Counted from the stretch's first letter, positions 16,789-27,036 are shown. The stretch is 64,000 nucleotides of DNA from Stenomitos rutilans HA7619-LM2 (GCA_019358945.1 JAHHIE010000019.1:42275-106274); one strand, 5' to 3'. Notes: generated from the sequence alone by a model not told the origin. Numbers and translations: made by a program.

Positions 16789-19344
16789 CTATACGGCGTT
16801 GGGTGTTACAGAAATAGCTGCACCATTTTGAGCCGAGGGATCAGCAGGTGTAAGCATCCGCAGCGACTCAGGCGGTGGTGAGGCTAACTGGTCTGGACGC
16901 AATTGAAAAAATTCCACACTGTGGAGTAACGACTGCGCTAACTGCTCCATTTGCTCTGCCTGTTCTTTAGTGACATCGGCTCGCTGCAACGTTTCAGCAG
17001 AACTATTGGCAATATCACGCACCGATTGCAACGTGGTTTGAGCGGCATCCGCGATCGTTTGGCTGGATTGCGTTACTTGCTGACCCATTTGCGCCACACG
17101 TTCACTCACTACTCGGATGGTATTGAACGCCTGCTGCGATTGTTCTACACCAACAGTAAAATGGTTCACCTGTTGACTAATACCTTGCACATCATAATTA
17201 AGCCCAGACACAACGGTTTGAATTTGCTCCGTCCGTTGCTGGAGCGCAATCAAGCTCTGATTTGTTTGAGCGGCGAGTTGATTCACCTGCACGGCGATCG
17301 TCTCAAATTCATGAGTGATGACTGCCATCTGTTCGGGATCTTGCTGCACGGTCGCCCGGTTGGACAACATCGATGCATTGACCGCAAGAATACGGGTCAT
17401 CGCGGCAATGCGTTTCTGATCTTTCACAAACTGTGTTGCCAACTCCACATAGTTAGTCAGCGTTTGAGTTCGTTTGACGATTTGCTCCGTCTCTTGCTGT
17501 AAGCCTTGAATACCCTGGGTCATCGCTGTAATTTCGTATTGCCCGTCGGCAATGGCAGCTTGAGTGAGTTGAACAGCATCTCCGGTGTCGATCGCTTGCA
17601 AGGCAGCCTCTTGAGCCTGGTTGTTCACCTCTTCCATCAACGTTTGCACCTGAGCGACTGATTGAAATTGCTGTTGCACGTTAGCGGCTACCGATACAGC
17701 CAACCGTTCTAAGTATGTTGTTCCATGTGTCACTCGTTCAGCAGCATCCAGCACCTCCGCCATCACCTGCCCTAATCGCATAATGAGACGGTTCAAGGTA
17801 TCGCCCACCAATCCTGTTACCCGTGGGCTAACTTCAGCTTCGATGGTCAAATCACCGTCTTCCACCGCAGAAACGACATCGAGTAGGTGCCCAACCTCCT
17901 GCTGTAGCGCCTGACTTTCCTCATGCAGCATTGCAGTTCGTTCTGCCACCCGTTGCTCTAGCTCTTTGTTAACCGTTTCCAATTCAGTAAACGACTCGCG
18001 CAACTGGATCGCCATTTGATTGAACGATCGTGACAGCACGCGCAACTCACCAAAACCCTCTACCGCTACGCTTTGATCAAGATCGCCGCTAGCGATCGCT
18101 TGCGAAGCCTGACTTAAGCGCACCAGGGGGTTTGTCAATCGACGAGAGGCCATGAGACCCAGAAGCGTAGAAAGCACTAATGCAACACCACACAGCGCGA
18201 TCGTGTTACGCGTGTTGGCATTGATCTGCGCCATAAAGTCGGATTCCGCGGTCACAACTACAATCCGCCAGTTCAAACCCCATTGATCTTTCCAGGGCGT
18301 TACCTGCACAAAATACCGTTCTCCGTTGAAATTAAAACTGGTAAGTTGGCTATTTCTAATATTTCCGGGGGTGCCAAACGAGGTGCTTAGATATTGAGCG
18401 GTAGCACTGACGAGTGGATCAGTGCTTTTTTCGGCGGGTACTCGTTCTGGTTTACCCTGTACGACTTTGTACGCTGGCTCTTTGCCTGAATTTGCCACGA
18501 TGAGACCGTTTTGCTCAACAATGAACACTTTGGCAGACGGACTCACATTCAACGTGTTGAGAAAACTGCTGATTTGCGTGAGGATTAAGTCAATCCCAAT
18601 CACACCAACAAATTTTCCGCCAGTGGCATAAACCGGAAAACTGGATGAGATCGACATAATTTCGGGTTTGTCTTCCCACTGATAAATCTGGGTCCACAGT
18701 GGATGCCCAACCCTTGCTGCATCGGCATACCAGGCTTCTTCTCGCGGATCATAGGTTTTCACGGAGTCTAACTTAGTGCGATCGCCCTTTTGATCGGTTT
18801 GGTAAACATGAAGCTTGCCCTCAGTTGAGGATTGAGAAACTTCATTAATCAGCAAATTGCCATTATCTAACCGCTCAACGCCAATAAATTCACCGTCTTT
18901 ATTGGCAAAGTTGCTGTAACCGATATTGAAGACTTTCATTTGTCTCCAGAAGTATTTCCCTAGCTTGTTGAAGTCTTGCAAATTCACCATGCCCAACTCA
19001 ACCGCGTCTATGTTGATCTGGTTGACTTGATGCGGCACACTTAAATACGAATCAAGGTGAACCGAAACGCGCTTGCTAGCTTCGGTTTGCAACCGTCCAG
19101 CTAGTTCGCTAACCGCCTGTTGTCCATTGCGAATTGATAGCCAGCCAGTGAGGCCAACTGCGCTGACGATCGGCACAACAAAGGCAGCTACAATCAGAAC
19201 GCGAATGCTGGTGGTGTCTCGCAGACCTAAAACTGGAGCTTTAGAAGGCGTCGGCACGATCGCTGGCACGTGTATTGATGTTGATAGGAGAGACGTTGCA
19301 GATGATTGGGAACCAGCCGTTGATTCTGATTGAAGGGTCGTCAT
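16789..19344 (-). CDS. Methyl-accepting chemotaxis protein with dCache sensor (PilJ type), copy 2
   Basis: Transmembrane chemoreceptor. TM1 is at about residues 45-70, then a large extracytoplasmic dCache/PDC sensor (motifs SFPVYATGGKFVGVIGIDL, WGLNWRIVVVT), TM2 near 380-400, HAMP (RRLTNPLVRLSQA onward) and a coiled signalling region. The usual tip motif of MCP signalling domains is degenerate, reading ILAVNASMLSNRATVQ and then VITHEFETIAVQVNQLA, as in cyanobacterial PilJ. The start is set at ATG 19344 because the longer frame begins with TTG. It follows the homologous receptor by 108 bases and ends with the same FFQL motif, so the two look like a tandem duplication whose sensor parts diverged. 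Confidence 0.88.
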   Translation of the reverse strand: MTTLQSESTAGSQSSATSLLSTSIHVPAIVPTPSKAPVLGLRDTTSIRVLIVAAFVVPIVSAVGLTGWLSIRNGQQAVSELAGRLQTEASKRVSVHLDSYLSVPHQVNQINIDAVELGMVNLQDFNKLGKYFWRQMKVFNIGYSNFANKDGEFIGVERLDNGNLLINEVSQSSTEGKLHVYQTDQKGDRTKLDSVKTYDPREEAWYADAARVGHPLWTQIYQWEDKPEIMSISSSFPVYATGGKFVGVIGIDLILTQISSFLNTLNVSPSAKVFIVEQNGLIVANSGKEPAYKVVQGKPERVPAEKSTDPLVSATAQYLSTSFGTPGNIRNSQLTSFNFNGERYFVQVTPWKDQWGLNWRIVVVTAESDFMAQINANTRNTIALCGVALVLSTLLGLMASRRLTNPLVRLSQASQAIASGDLDQSVAVEGFGELRVLSRSFNQMAIQLRESFTELETVNKELEQRVAERTAMLHEESQALQQEVGHLLDVVSAVEDGDLTIEAEVSPRVTGLVGDTLNRLIMRLGQVMAEVLDAAERVTHGTTYLERLAVSVAANVQQQFQSVAQVQTLMEEVNNQAQEAALQAIDTGDAVQLTQAAIADGQYEITAMTQGIQGLQQETEQIVKRTQTLTNYVELATQFVKDQKRIAAMTRILAVNASMLSNRATVQQDPEQMAVITHEFETIAVQVNQLAAQTNQSLIALQQRTEQIQTVVSGLNYDVQGISQQVNHFTVGVEQSQQAFNTIRVVSERVAQMGQQVTQSSQTIADAAQTTLQSVRDIANSSAETLQRADVTKEQAEQMEQLAQSLLHSVEFFQLRPDQLASPPPESLRMLTPADPSAQNGAAISVTPNAV

Positions 19345-19452
19345 AGGAAAGTTCTGAGGTAAGTGACACGGGTTTGTATCAGAAGTCAATGCCTTGGGCA
19401 GAAAGCGAGTGAGGCTAGACGCAACAGGCTTGAAGTACCGTATGAAGAAGCA

Positions 19453-22314
19453 CTAATTAGAAGCAACCGTCTCGGCAGAAACGGTCACAGCCATGTCTGT
19501 CATAGCAGGCTGCCCGTTTTGCATGGGGTCAACAGGCAACTGGAAGAACTGCACTGTTTGCAGCAGTTGTGCGGCGAGTGCATCCATGTGATCCGATCGT
19601 TCGCGGGCCACCTGCGTCAATGCAGCAGTTTTGTTGGCTAATCCAGTAATGTCTCGCATCACATGTGCCGTTGACTGTGCCGCTTCCATAATCTGTTGAC
19701 TGAATTGGTTCACGGCTTCACCCGCCTGTACAGCCTCACCCGTGATGCTTTGCACCGTTTGAAAGACGTGCTTTGACTGTTCAACACCAGTCGTAAATTG
19801 CCGCACCAGTTCGCCCATACTTTGCACATCTCCATCGACTGCCGAGACCGCATTGTGAATTTGGGTACTCCGTTGCTCCAGGCTCGTCAGACCTTCACTC
19901 GTTTGCTGCGCTAGTTTATTAACCTGATCAGCAATGGAATCAAATTCACGAGCAACGACCACAAATTGTCTGGGATCGCGCTGTTCTGACGCTCTTGCTG
20001 CCACCAGCGAGGCATTGAGTGACAGAGTCTGCGTGACAAACGCAATCTGGCTCTGATTTTGCACAAATTGATCGGCTAAGCCCACAAATTCACCAAGCGT
20101 CTTCATCCGCTGCACAATCCGATTAGTTCCTTCTTGTAGAACCGCGATGCCCTGAGTTAACGCATCGATCGCCTCTTGCCCCAGCACTAACGTACTGGAC
20201 ACCGTTTGCAGTGATTCATTTGATACCTTGACCCGTTCCGCCGACCCTTGCGCTGCGTGTTCCACTTGTTCGGTCAGGTTCAACACCTGGTTGACAGCTT
20301 GCGCCTGCTGATCGGCATTCGTTGCAACGGTTTCAACCAGTGCTTTTTGTTGATTAGCAGATTCCGATACCTGATGAGCCGCCACTAACACCTGATTTAA
20401 GACGTAAGCAAAGCGTTCAATCAACCGATTGAAGGTATCGGCCACTAGGCCAGTGGCTCGATCGCTGACTTTCGCCTGAGTGGTTAAATCCCCTTCCTCC
20501 ACATCCGAAACCACATCCAACAAATGACTCACTTCCTGCTGCAAAAATTCACTTTCGAGCACGATGGAAACCAGGTTGGCAACACCAGCGACAAAGGTTT
20601 TCTCGTCAGCCTGCCAGGTGTGAGACGCCTCTGCATGTTCACATTGAATGAATCCCACGGTTCGATTCGCAATTTGAATGGGCACATACAACAGCGCTCG
20701 TGTGCCAGGTGACAGCACCCCTTCGGTCAGCAGTTGGTGAAGCGCGGAGGTAGTGCGAACGTTGCTCACAGTAAGGAATGGCTCAATTTCCAGAGGCTCA
20801 AAGTAAGCCAGAATTTCAAGAGCTTGGATCGAATCGCCATCAGAGTGTTGTTGCAAGCTTCGGTCATAGCGATCGAGACAGGTGAGAGAGCTTCGATTGG
20901 CGCTATAAAGCCAAATACTGGCTCGTTCCAACTTCAATGTTTTGGCGATCGCCTCACTAAAGCTACGGGTTGCTGCTTGTACATTGCCCTGCACTAAAGC
21001 TTCATGTCGAGCCAACGCCGATAGCACATCATTCTGCTCCTTAAGTTGCTCTGTATTTTGCTGCATCGTGTGCAGCAAGTCCTGGATTTGATCCGCCATC
21101 TGATTAATATTGGAACCCAGCACTGCTAGTTCGTCCCCACCTTTGATAGGGATGCGCGCCTCTAGATGTCCCTGACCGATTTTTGCAACGACTTGAGCCG
21201 ATTGCAGGACAGGTCGAAGCCCTCGATTGATTAAGTAAATTGATGCAGCAATCACGATCAGTAATGTCAACCCAAGCCCAACCAAAAGAATCTGTAACTG
21301 TTGCTTTTGCGCCGCAAAGACAATCTCTGGATCAGTGGATAGAAGGACACTCCAGTTGAGAGCGGGCAACCCTTTCAATGTTGTGGGAGGAATATAGGTC
21401 ACAAACTGCCCCACGTGGGTGCTTGGATTAACGGTAAAGAGACTGCCAGGTTTCTGAGCCGCTCTGAGCGTCACAATTGCTGGAAAAATTTCTTCAATGC
21501 GCTTTTCTTTAAAGGCTTTATTATCCGTGGTGGCATCGCCGCCACTCGACGTAACCTTGTTGACATAAACCCCTTCAGGACCATAGAACACCTCCCCAGA
21601 GGCGTTAATGAGGTAATACGCGCTGCCCTCCTGCGGTTGCAAGGCCTGAATCAAATCACTTAATTTAGCGACGGGTATGCGAGCACGGATGGTGCCTATG
21701 ATTTCACCTGTGTCCTTATCTCTCAGGGGAGCCGCTGCGTAAACGCTAAAGATTCCCGAACTAGCGGATATCGTAGGCTGGCTTAAAATAGGGCTTTTGG
21801 TTCGCAATGCCTCTTTGATATAGGCACGATCGCTATGATTTGGTAGCGTTGGCCCTTTGGTTTGAGCGATCGGGTCGCCCTTCAGGTCAAAGGCAGCAAT
21901 GCTGTTGTAGATTGGATACGCTTGAATAAATCGATCGAGCGTAGCGGCTTTTTCTGCTGTTGTCGTTGCCTGTCGAAGTTTAGAATCCGTCAAGATATCC
22001 AGACTCGACATGATTTGAATGTCGCCATACCGCTCCCACATGTATTGGTTCAGGTGGTTTTGGACTTCACTCGTAAGACGCTGCTCATTTTTTTCGACAC
22101 TGTGTCGGTTTGACTCCTTTAACTGAATGTAAGCAGTGGCTCCTACAACAACGATAGGAATCGTGCTAATTGCAACTGCTAGAAGCGTGGCTTTGAGTCG
22201 CAAGCTTAAGCCTGTCCAGAAAACTAACCGATTCTTTTGAGCCTTAGCATTCACGTTTATGTTGACCTCTTTTGTACGCGCATGAACTGATGATGGAATG
22301 AAATTTGATGACAT
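19453..22314 (-). CDS. Methyl-accepting chemotaxis protein with dCache, HAMP and GAF (PilJ type), copy 1
   Basis: Chemoreceptor of 953 residues. Order: cytoplasmic Lys-rich start, TM1 (about 40-62), dCache sensor (MWERYGDIQIMSS; YNSIAAFDLKGDPIAQT; SGIFSVYAAAPLRD), TM2 (about 335-358, LVGLGLTLLIVIAA), HAMP, a GAF domain (about 435-590), then the signalling coiled coil with LSLNASLVAARASEQ and FVVVAREFDSIADQVNKLA. The GAF lacks the Cys-His pair that binds bilin in PixJ/TaxD1 photoreceptors, so direct light sensing by a bilin is not supported. ATG 22314 is chosen because GAAGGAATTTT precedes it; an upstream ATG at 22341 is less likely. It lies 72 bases after the CheW gene. Confidence 0.9.
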   Translation of the reverse strand: MSSNFIPSSVHARTKEVNINVNAKAQKNRLVFWTGLSLRLKATLLAVAISTIPIVVVGATAYIQLKESNRHSVEKNEQRLTSEVQNHLNQYMWERYGDIQIMSSLDILTDSKLRQATTTAEKAATLDRFIQAYPIYNSIAAFDLKGDPIAQTKGPTLPNHSDRAYIKEALRTKSPILSQPTISASSGIFSVYAAAPLRDKDTGEIIGTIRARIPVAKLSDLIQALQPQEGSAYYLINASGEVFYGPEGVYVNKVTSSGGDATTDNKAFKEKRIEEIFPAIVTLRAAQKPGSLFTVNPSTHVGQFVTYIPPTTLKGLPALNWSVLLSTDPEIVFAAQKQQLQILLVGLGLTLLIVIAASIYLINRGLRPVLQSAQVVAKIGQGHLEARIPIKGGDELAVLGSNINQMADQIQDLLHTMQQNTEQLKEQNDVLSALARHEALVQGNVQAATRSFSEAIAKTLKLERASIWLYSANRSSLTCLDRYDRSLQQHSDGDSIQALEILAYFEPLEIEPFLTVSNVRTTSALHQLLTEGVLSPGTRALLYVPIQIANRTVGFIQCEHAEASHTWQADEKTFVAGVANLVSIVLESEFLQQEVSHLLDVVSDVEEGDLTTQAKVSDRATGLVADTFNRLIERFAYVLNQVLVAAHQVSESANQQKALVETVATNADQQAQAVNQVLNLTEQVEHAAQGSAERVKVSNESLQTVSSTLVLGQEAIDALTQGIAVLQEGTNRIVQRMKTLGEFVGLADQFVQNQSQIAFVTQTLSLNASLVAARASEQRDPRQFVVVAREFDSIADQVNKLAQQTSEGLTSLEQRSTQIHNAVSAVDGDVQSMGELVRQFTTGVEQSKHVFQTVQSITGEAVQAGEAVNQFSQQIMEAAQSTAHVMRDITGLANKTAALTQVARERSDHMDALAAQLLQTVQFFQLPVDPMQNGQPAMTDMAVTVSAETVASN

Positions 22315-22386
22315 AAAATTCCTTCGTTCTACGGTGATCAATTCCGGTGCGATCGCATTTTTTCCTACTGCTGAATCACGGCCTTC

Positions 22387-22848
22387 TCACCAACGTGGTT
22401 GCCAAAGGTGGTTGGGTATATCTGAACGTTGAAAGAGACGCAATTCAGTGATCTGTTCGCTTGAAACGCTGCCAATCACCCGGTCAACCACAATGCCAAC
22501 CCCAGCTAAGCCATCTATAGTTGAACGCAGGCGCACAACTGTAAGAGATTCTTTCAAAGTTCTTGATCGCGCATCCTGACCTAGTGTTTCTAGTATCAGG
22601 GGATGGGCATCAAGCAGTGGCACAATTGTGCCACCGTGGTGCATTAGACCCAGTAATGACCGATCATAAAAGGGGAGTTTTAAAATCTGCGATCGCTCAA
22701 CGAGCATAATTTCTCCGACCCAGCGTGTGGGAAACACGAGTTGTTGTTGTCCCACTTGCGTCAGCATGTAGCGTTCCTGCAGGGATTGAAGGGAGTGTTC
22801 GATCGCTTCAGTATTGCCAGAAGTACTTGCAGTTATATTGGTATCCAT
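22387..22848 (-). CDS. CheW-like adaptor (PilI/HmpC type)
   Basis: Single-domain CheW protein of 153 residues linking the receptors to the CheA kinase. The domain reads LTQVGQQQLVFPTRWVGEIM, then LPFYDRSLLGLMHHGGTIVPLLD and VGIVVDRVIGSVS, with the usual CheW fold order. It sits 21 bases after the CheY-like gene and before the first receptor, matching pilI position in pilGHIJL loci. Confidence 0.88.
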   Translation of the reverse strand: MDTNITASTSGNTEAIEHSLQSLQERYMLTQVGQQQLVFPTRWVGEIMLVERSQILKLPFYDRSLLGLMHHGGTIVPLLDAHPLILETLGQDARSRTLKESLTVVRLRSTIDGLAGVGIVVDRVIGSVSSEQITELRLFQRSDIPNHLWQPRW

Positions 22849-22869
22849 GCTATCGAAAACTCATAAACA

Positions 22870-23226
22870 CTAAATTTTGTGCAAGGTGCGTTCAAGCTGT
22901 TCACGTGTAGTTGGCTTTGCCAAGTAGGCGTTAGCTCCAGCACGTTTGAGACCATAAGCAATCTCTACAGGCGTTGACTTGCTGGAATAAAAAATAACGT
23001 GCTGATTGACTGTACGTTGATTGAGCCGGACTTCTCGTAGAAATTTATAGCCATCTTTCTCAGGCATCACGATGTCTAGAAAAACAGAGCCGTATCTGCC
23101 AGTTGCCAACTTTTCTACAACACCTTCTGTTGTATCGTATGCTTCAACTTCATGCCCCATCGTTTCTAGTAGCGTTGTCAAAAAATGGCGATCGACAGCA
23201 CTATCATCAATGATCAAAAACCGCAT
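22870..23226 (-). CDS. CheY-like single-domain response regulator (PilH/HmpB type)
   Basis: Receiver-only protein of 118 residues: FLIIDDSAVDRH at the acidic pocket, phospho-acceptor Asp at about residue 52 in VFLDIVMPEKDGY, the switch region VIFYSSKST and the Lys near the C-terminus in AYLAKPTT. AGAGGAAAAT stands just before the ATG. It has no output domain, so it is expected to act on a motor or as a phosphate sink. Confidence 0.92.
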   Translation of the reverse strand: MRFLIIDDSAVDRHFLTTLLETMGHEVEAYDTTEGVVEKLATGRYGSVFLDIVMPEKDGYKFLREVRLNQRTVNQHVIFYSSKSTPVEIAYGLKRAGANAYLAKPTTREQLERTLHKI

Positions 23227-23255
23227 ATATTTTCCTCTAAATGGTCGATGAATTG

Positions 23256-24485
23256 CTAATAGCTAGTTTCCATTTGAAGCTTTGCTCGCTGTCTCATGGG
23301 TTGAGCGGGTTGATGTAAAGGAGCCAACTCGTTCAGGAGTGCTCGCAACTCCAAGCGAAAGGTTGGTATTTCACTAGAGGCGAGTGGTTTGCTCATAAAC
23401 TGACAACCACTCCACCGCGCGCGCCAATTATTTGAGAGTGACTTTTCAGCTGTTAACATAATGATAGGTACCTCCTCCAGACCGGGTAGGCGACGAATTT
23501 GTTTAACCAGGTCAAAACCCGTCACGTTTGGCATATTGATATCAAGAAAAATGACAGCAGGGTTGGCATCAACGAGTGCCTGTAAAGCAAGTGGTGGCTC
23601 ACTGAACGATCGCACGCAGTAGCCCCAGCTTGCGACCAGACTTTCAAATTGCTTCAGTAATATTTTTGAATCATCAACAACAAAGACTTCTGTGGTCTCA
23701 GTCATGGACGACGCACGGAGAGTGACTAAGTTATCGCTAATTAGTTTGGCAAATAATCTAGCAATATCTAAAGCATCTTGAGCTAAGAAGTCTGCAATCT
23801 CATCTAGTGTTCTACCATTAGAAACTAATGATTCTAGTTGTTGCCTTTGTGCTCCACTGAGAGTTGATGCTTTAACAGATCTATGATTAAGTGTAGGCAC
23901 CATTTCCATTGATGGAATCACCGTCTTCAGGGTTTGCCATAAAAGCCGCCGTTCGTTTGCTTGAGATAGAAAAACTTCTATATCAAAACCTAAAAAGGGT
24001 AACTGTGACTCCATTTGAGAGTATGGTAGAAAATGCGCACGCCCTGCGTATTTGAAGAAATACATATCAAAGTCAGAGAGTGCTTTCAATCGTAATGATT
24101 CTCGAATTTCCTCTATTGTGAGGACATTTAACTCATTCAATCCGGTTAATAAAGTCAAAAGAGCTGCTGCCTGGCTGGCTGTCTGAGCAAAGGTAAGCTG
24201 CTCTTCTACTCTCAAAATTTCTTGTTTAGCATCATCGTCGCGTAAGCGAATGATGTAACGTTGCAATGTTTCAAAAAGAGTGCTCCAGCAGCACGGTTGA
24301 TTTCCTGAAAAAACTATTTTCCCTTGAGATAGACCAAGATACCATCGGCTGCCTGCTTTGCTTCCAGCCAGCTCGGAAAACTCAAACCGCCAATATCCTG
24401 TTTTTGATTCTTGAAGGATCTGGCTAAATTTTCGAGGTAGCTCGTAGGCATAAAACTGAAAACTGTAAGGCTCTGATATTTTCAT
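23256..24485 (-). CDS. PATAN-type response regulator (PilG/PixG/HmpA type)
   Basis: First gene of the chemotaxis operon. The N-terminal 240 residues (YELPRKFSQILQESKTGYWRF start) resemble the PATAN/DUF4388 region of cyanobacterial phototaxis regulators. The C-terminal receiver (about 262-385) has VFVVDDSKILLK, phospho-acceptor Asp in IFLDINMPNVTGFD, VPIIMLTAEKS and QFMSKPLAS. PATAN regulators are known to bind pilus ATPases or their partners in Synechocystis. Codons upstream of ATG 24485 would start with TTG and were not used. Gap to the next gene is 29 bases. Confidence 0.85.
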   Translation of the reverse strand: MKISEPYSFQFYAYELPRKFSQILQESKTGYWRFEFSELAGSKAGSRWYLGLSQGKIVFSGNQPCCWSTLFETLQRYIIRLRDDDAKQEILRVEEQLTFAQTASQAAALLTLLTGLNELNVLTIEEIRESLRLKALSDFDMYFFKYAGRAHFLPYSQMESQLPFLGFDIEVFLSQANERRLLWQTLKTVIPSMEMVPTLNHRSVKASTLSGAQRQQLESLVSNGRTLDEIADFLAQDALDIARLFAKLISDNLVTLRASSMTETTEVFVVDDSKILLKQFESLVASWGYCVRSFSEPPLALQALVDANPAVIFLDINMPNVTGFDLVKQIRRLPGLEEVPIIMLTAEKSLSNNWRARWSGCQFMSKPLASSEIPTFRLELRALLNELAPLHQPAQPMRQRAKLQMETSY

Positions 24486-24500
24486 CGGAAAAGAAACCAA

Positions 24501-25364
24501 TACAAGGTGGTTTAAAGACTACCTGAAAAGAGAGGTTGCACAATAGTGCTAAAGCTAAACATTTAAGGCGTTCATGCTTTAGATTCACTTAATTGAGATT
24601 CTTGTATAGCGATAAATTACGGTTTCCTGATGCTATTTTATAGCAGTATTTAGAAGACCATAGTAGAATTGCCGCTCAAAATTAAGCGGTACAAAATGCT
24701 TGGCTTTTACGAAGCTAGTCAATCTCAATCAATGAGAAGTAGGTAGTTGGGAAACTGGTAACAAATAAAATCCCAGGTTGAAGGGAGTGAACAAGTGGAT
24801 GGGCAGATGAGCAGTGGGAGGTTATTTCTCAGCAAGTCTCTTGGTTTGATAATGAGTGATAAAACTCAGCTCAAACAAGCTTTCTCATCATGCTCCAAGC
24901 GATCGTGCCAAGTAAAAACACAGTGAGAAAGTAAATTCTATGACTTTGAGATGCTAAACCTTTTGAACCATTGGTACACAGCACATTCCCAATTTGGCGG
25001 TGGAGAATGAAGCCCGTGTCACTCAGGTAAGACAAATCATGTGAACAACGCTTCAGTATTGCTTACAAAGTGTTGCATGCCATGATTCGTGGTGATGCAC
25101 GCGTCCAGCAATGGTGGTAGTTGCCTTGCCTAACGTAAGACTCGTGTTACAAACCCTCGTTTTACGTTACAACGATAGAATAATGATCTACCAGACTATT
25201 GGGCTAGCTTTATACGATCTTTAATAAGCACGCTCGCTTCATAAATTTAGCTTTGAAACGTAAGCGGCTTTTACAATCGGTTTCATTTGAATGCACCACA
25301 CCCTCCACCCTGTATCCGTCTTCAAAACGCGAACCGACCCAGTTCTGAAACAAGCGTGCAATGG
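24501..25364. other. Long non-coding region upstream of the chemotaxis operon
   Basis: About 860 bases, AT-richer than its neighbours, between the ydcF-like gene and the operon, both on the minus strand. No ORF with a start and ribosome binding site, no tRNA and no recognised riboswitch. It must hold the operon promoter; a regulatory RNA could also fit here but nothing in the sequence proves one. Confidence 0.45.
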
Positions 25365-26156
25365 TTACAGCCACCCTTTTAAGCGATAAACGACTAGACC
25401 CAAATATTCTTTCAAGGCCCTTGTGGTACGTTGTAAGCGATCAGCTTCAGGCAAAGCATTCAATATAACGGCTTCGGTGCTGCCTTGAATCTCCTGCCAA
25501 TCACGATCGGTCGTGTTGAAGTCGGTTGGAGCCGCGATCGCATTAATGCCCAAATGCTTAAAAATCAGCAGTGATCGAGGCATGTGCATGGCAGATGTCA
25601 CCAGTAAAATGCGACGAATGCCTTGCGCCGCCATGATCTGCTTGACGTTAACCGCATTTTCGTAGGTGTTAAGTGAGGTTGGGTCTTGTAAAATCGCGGC
25701 TTTTGGCACGCCCATTGTTTCGATGAGTTGCGTCATGTCGTCAGACTCAGAAGGCCCACCACCTTTCCAGTCAATGCGACCACCACTGAGAATGACACGG
25801 GGCGCTTTGCCTTCACGATACAGCTTAGCTCCATAGAGGACGCGATCGCCCTCCTCGCTGACCTCCACCCACGGTCGTGGGGGAAACGCTGGTTTGGTAC
25901 AGCCACCCAAGATCACGATCGCGTCTGCTTGGGGGGTGATGGTTGGTGGCAACTGTTGCAACTCTAAGGAGCGTACTAACCATGCACCAACCCAGCCATT
26001 GCCACCGCCCAGCAGTAACAGTAGAGATAGCACGATCGGAAATGCCGTCCACCGCGATCGCCGCCAAAGCAACACTAGGGAGACGAGTAGCAGCATACAG
26101 GTCAGTCCCAGTGGGTAAACAAACAGTGGCAGTAGCTTCGATAAATATAAAAACAT
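25365..26156 (-). CDS. YdcF/ElyC-family (DUF218) membrane-anchored protein
   Basis: Two N-terminal membrane segments (about 8-30 and 36-58) are followed by a DUF218 domain: ADAIVILGGC, RVLYGAKLYREGKAPRVILSGG, STNTYENA-like SLNTYENAVNVKQIM and ILLVTSAMHMPRSLLIF. The family includes E. coli ElyC and SanA, involved in envelope integrity and undecaprenyl-phosphate metabolism; the biochemical activity is unclear. Length of 263 residues is typical. It is a single gene, far upstream of the chemotaxis operon on the same strand. Confidence 0.85.
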   Translation of the reverse strand: MFLYLSKLLPLFVYPLGLTCMLLLVSLVLLWRRSRWTAFPIVLSLLLLLGGGNGWVGAWLVRSLELQQLPPTITPQADAIVILGGCTKPAFPPRPWVEVSEEGDRVLYGAKLYREGKAPRVILSGGRIDWKGGGPSESDDMTQLIETMGVPKAAILQDPTSLNTYENAVNVKQIMAAQGIRRILLVTSAMHMPRSLLIFKHLGINAIAAPTDFNTTDRDWQEIQGSTEAVILNALPEADRLQRTTRALKEYLGLVVYRLKGWL

Positions 26157-26367
26157 CGGGCAGACTCTCTTTTGATCGTCGATTCATGGTAGCGGTGCGA
26201 ACATAGCATGTCAGCCTTCAGAGTGTTGACGAAAATGCCAGCAAATTTGGACGATAAACGATTGGACGAAAGCTCAGATGCTAAGCCATCAAGAACTAGA
26301 TAGCTCTGATCATCTAAAGTCCGTAATTGCAGGTTTAATGGACAGACGGTAGTGTGAAAGGATTGAC

Positions 26368-27036
26368 ATGACCATTGATTTACAGCCTACGACGGGTTTA
26401 AAGGATTCGATCGAACAGCGTCGTGCTGCCCGTGCGTTTCGCCGCGATCCCATTCCAGACGTCATTCTCGAAGAAATTTTGCATCTAGGGTTGCGATCGC
26501 CCTCTGGCTACAACTTACAGCCGTGGCGCTTCATCGTTTTAAGGCAGCAGCAAAGCAAAGACACGCTGAAAGGCTGTGCGTTCGATCAAGCTCAAATCGC
26601 CCAGGCTCCTGTTGTCTTAGTTTGTTGCGGTGATCGTGCCGCCAGCAGTGCCGAGAACATTGAAGCCGTCATCAAGCTGGGTGAAGCGCATAAAGCCATG
26701 ACCGAGCAGTTTGCTAGCTACATGCGATCGCAAATCCCGCCTTTCTTTGAACATCATCCCAGCTTTGAATCTTTGGAAACTTGGACAAATCGACACACCA
26801 TGCTTGCAGTTGCCCACCTGATGATTGTGGCAAAAAGCTTTGGCGTCGATAGCTGCCCAATGGAAGGTTTTGTGAGTGCAGAGGTCAAAGCCGCTTTTAA
26901 CATTCCTGAGACTATTGATGTCTGCTGCATTCTCTGTCTTGGCTACGCTGACGAGCCAACTAAGCATTTCGGCGGTCGGTTTAGCATCGAAGAGGTTTGT
27001 TTTGGCGAAACTTATGGTGGCTTGTTCCGGTTATAG
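26368..27036 (+). CDS. Nitroreductase-family flavoprotein
   Basis: FMN-dependent oxidoreductase of the nitroreductase superfamily. The N-terminus has the FMN-phosphate motif EQRRAARAFRRDPIPD, then LRSPSGYNLQPWRFIVL, and the C-terminal half contains GVDSCPMEGF and LGYADEP, as in the NfsA/NfsB/YdjA-like groups. Substrate cannot be read. AAAGGATTGAC precedes the ATG. It is 222 residues and starts a short plus-strand run with the cyclase-like gene. Confidence 0.88.
   Translation: MTIDLQPTTGLKDSIEQRRAARAFRRDPIPDVILEEILHLGLRSPSGYNLQPWRFIVLRQQQSKDTLKGCAFDQAQIAQAPVVLVCCGDRAASSAENIEAVIKLGEAHKAMTEQFASYMRSQIPPFFEHHPSFESLETWTNRHTMLAVAHLMIVAKSFGVDSCPMEGFVSAEVKAAFNIPETIDVCCILCLGYADEPTKHFGGRFSIEEVCFGETYGGLFRL

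Noticed and set aside
20300..21000. GAF domain of the first receptor as a bilin photoreceptor
   Set aside because: No Cys-His pair at the chromophore position; the only nearby Cys (in LTCLDRYD) is in the wrong context.
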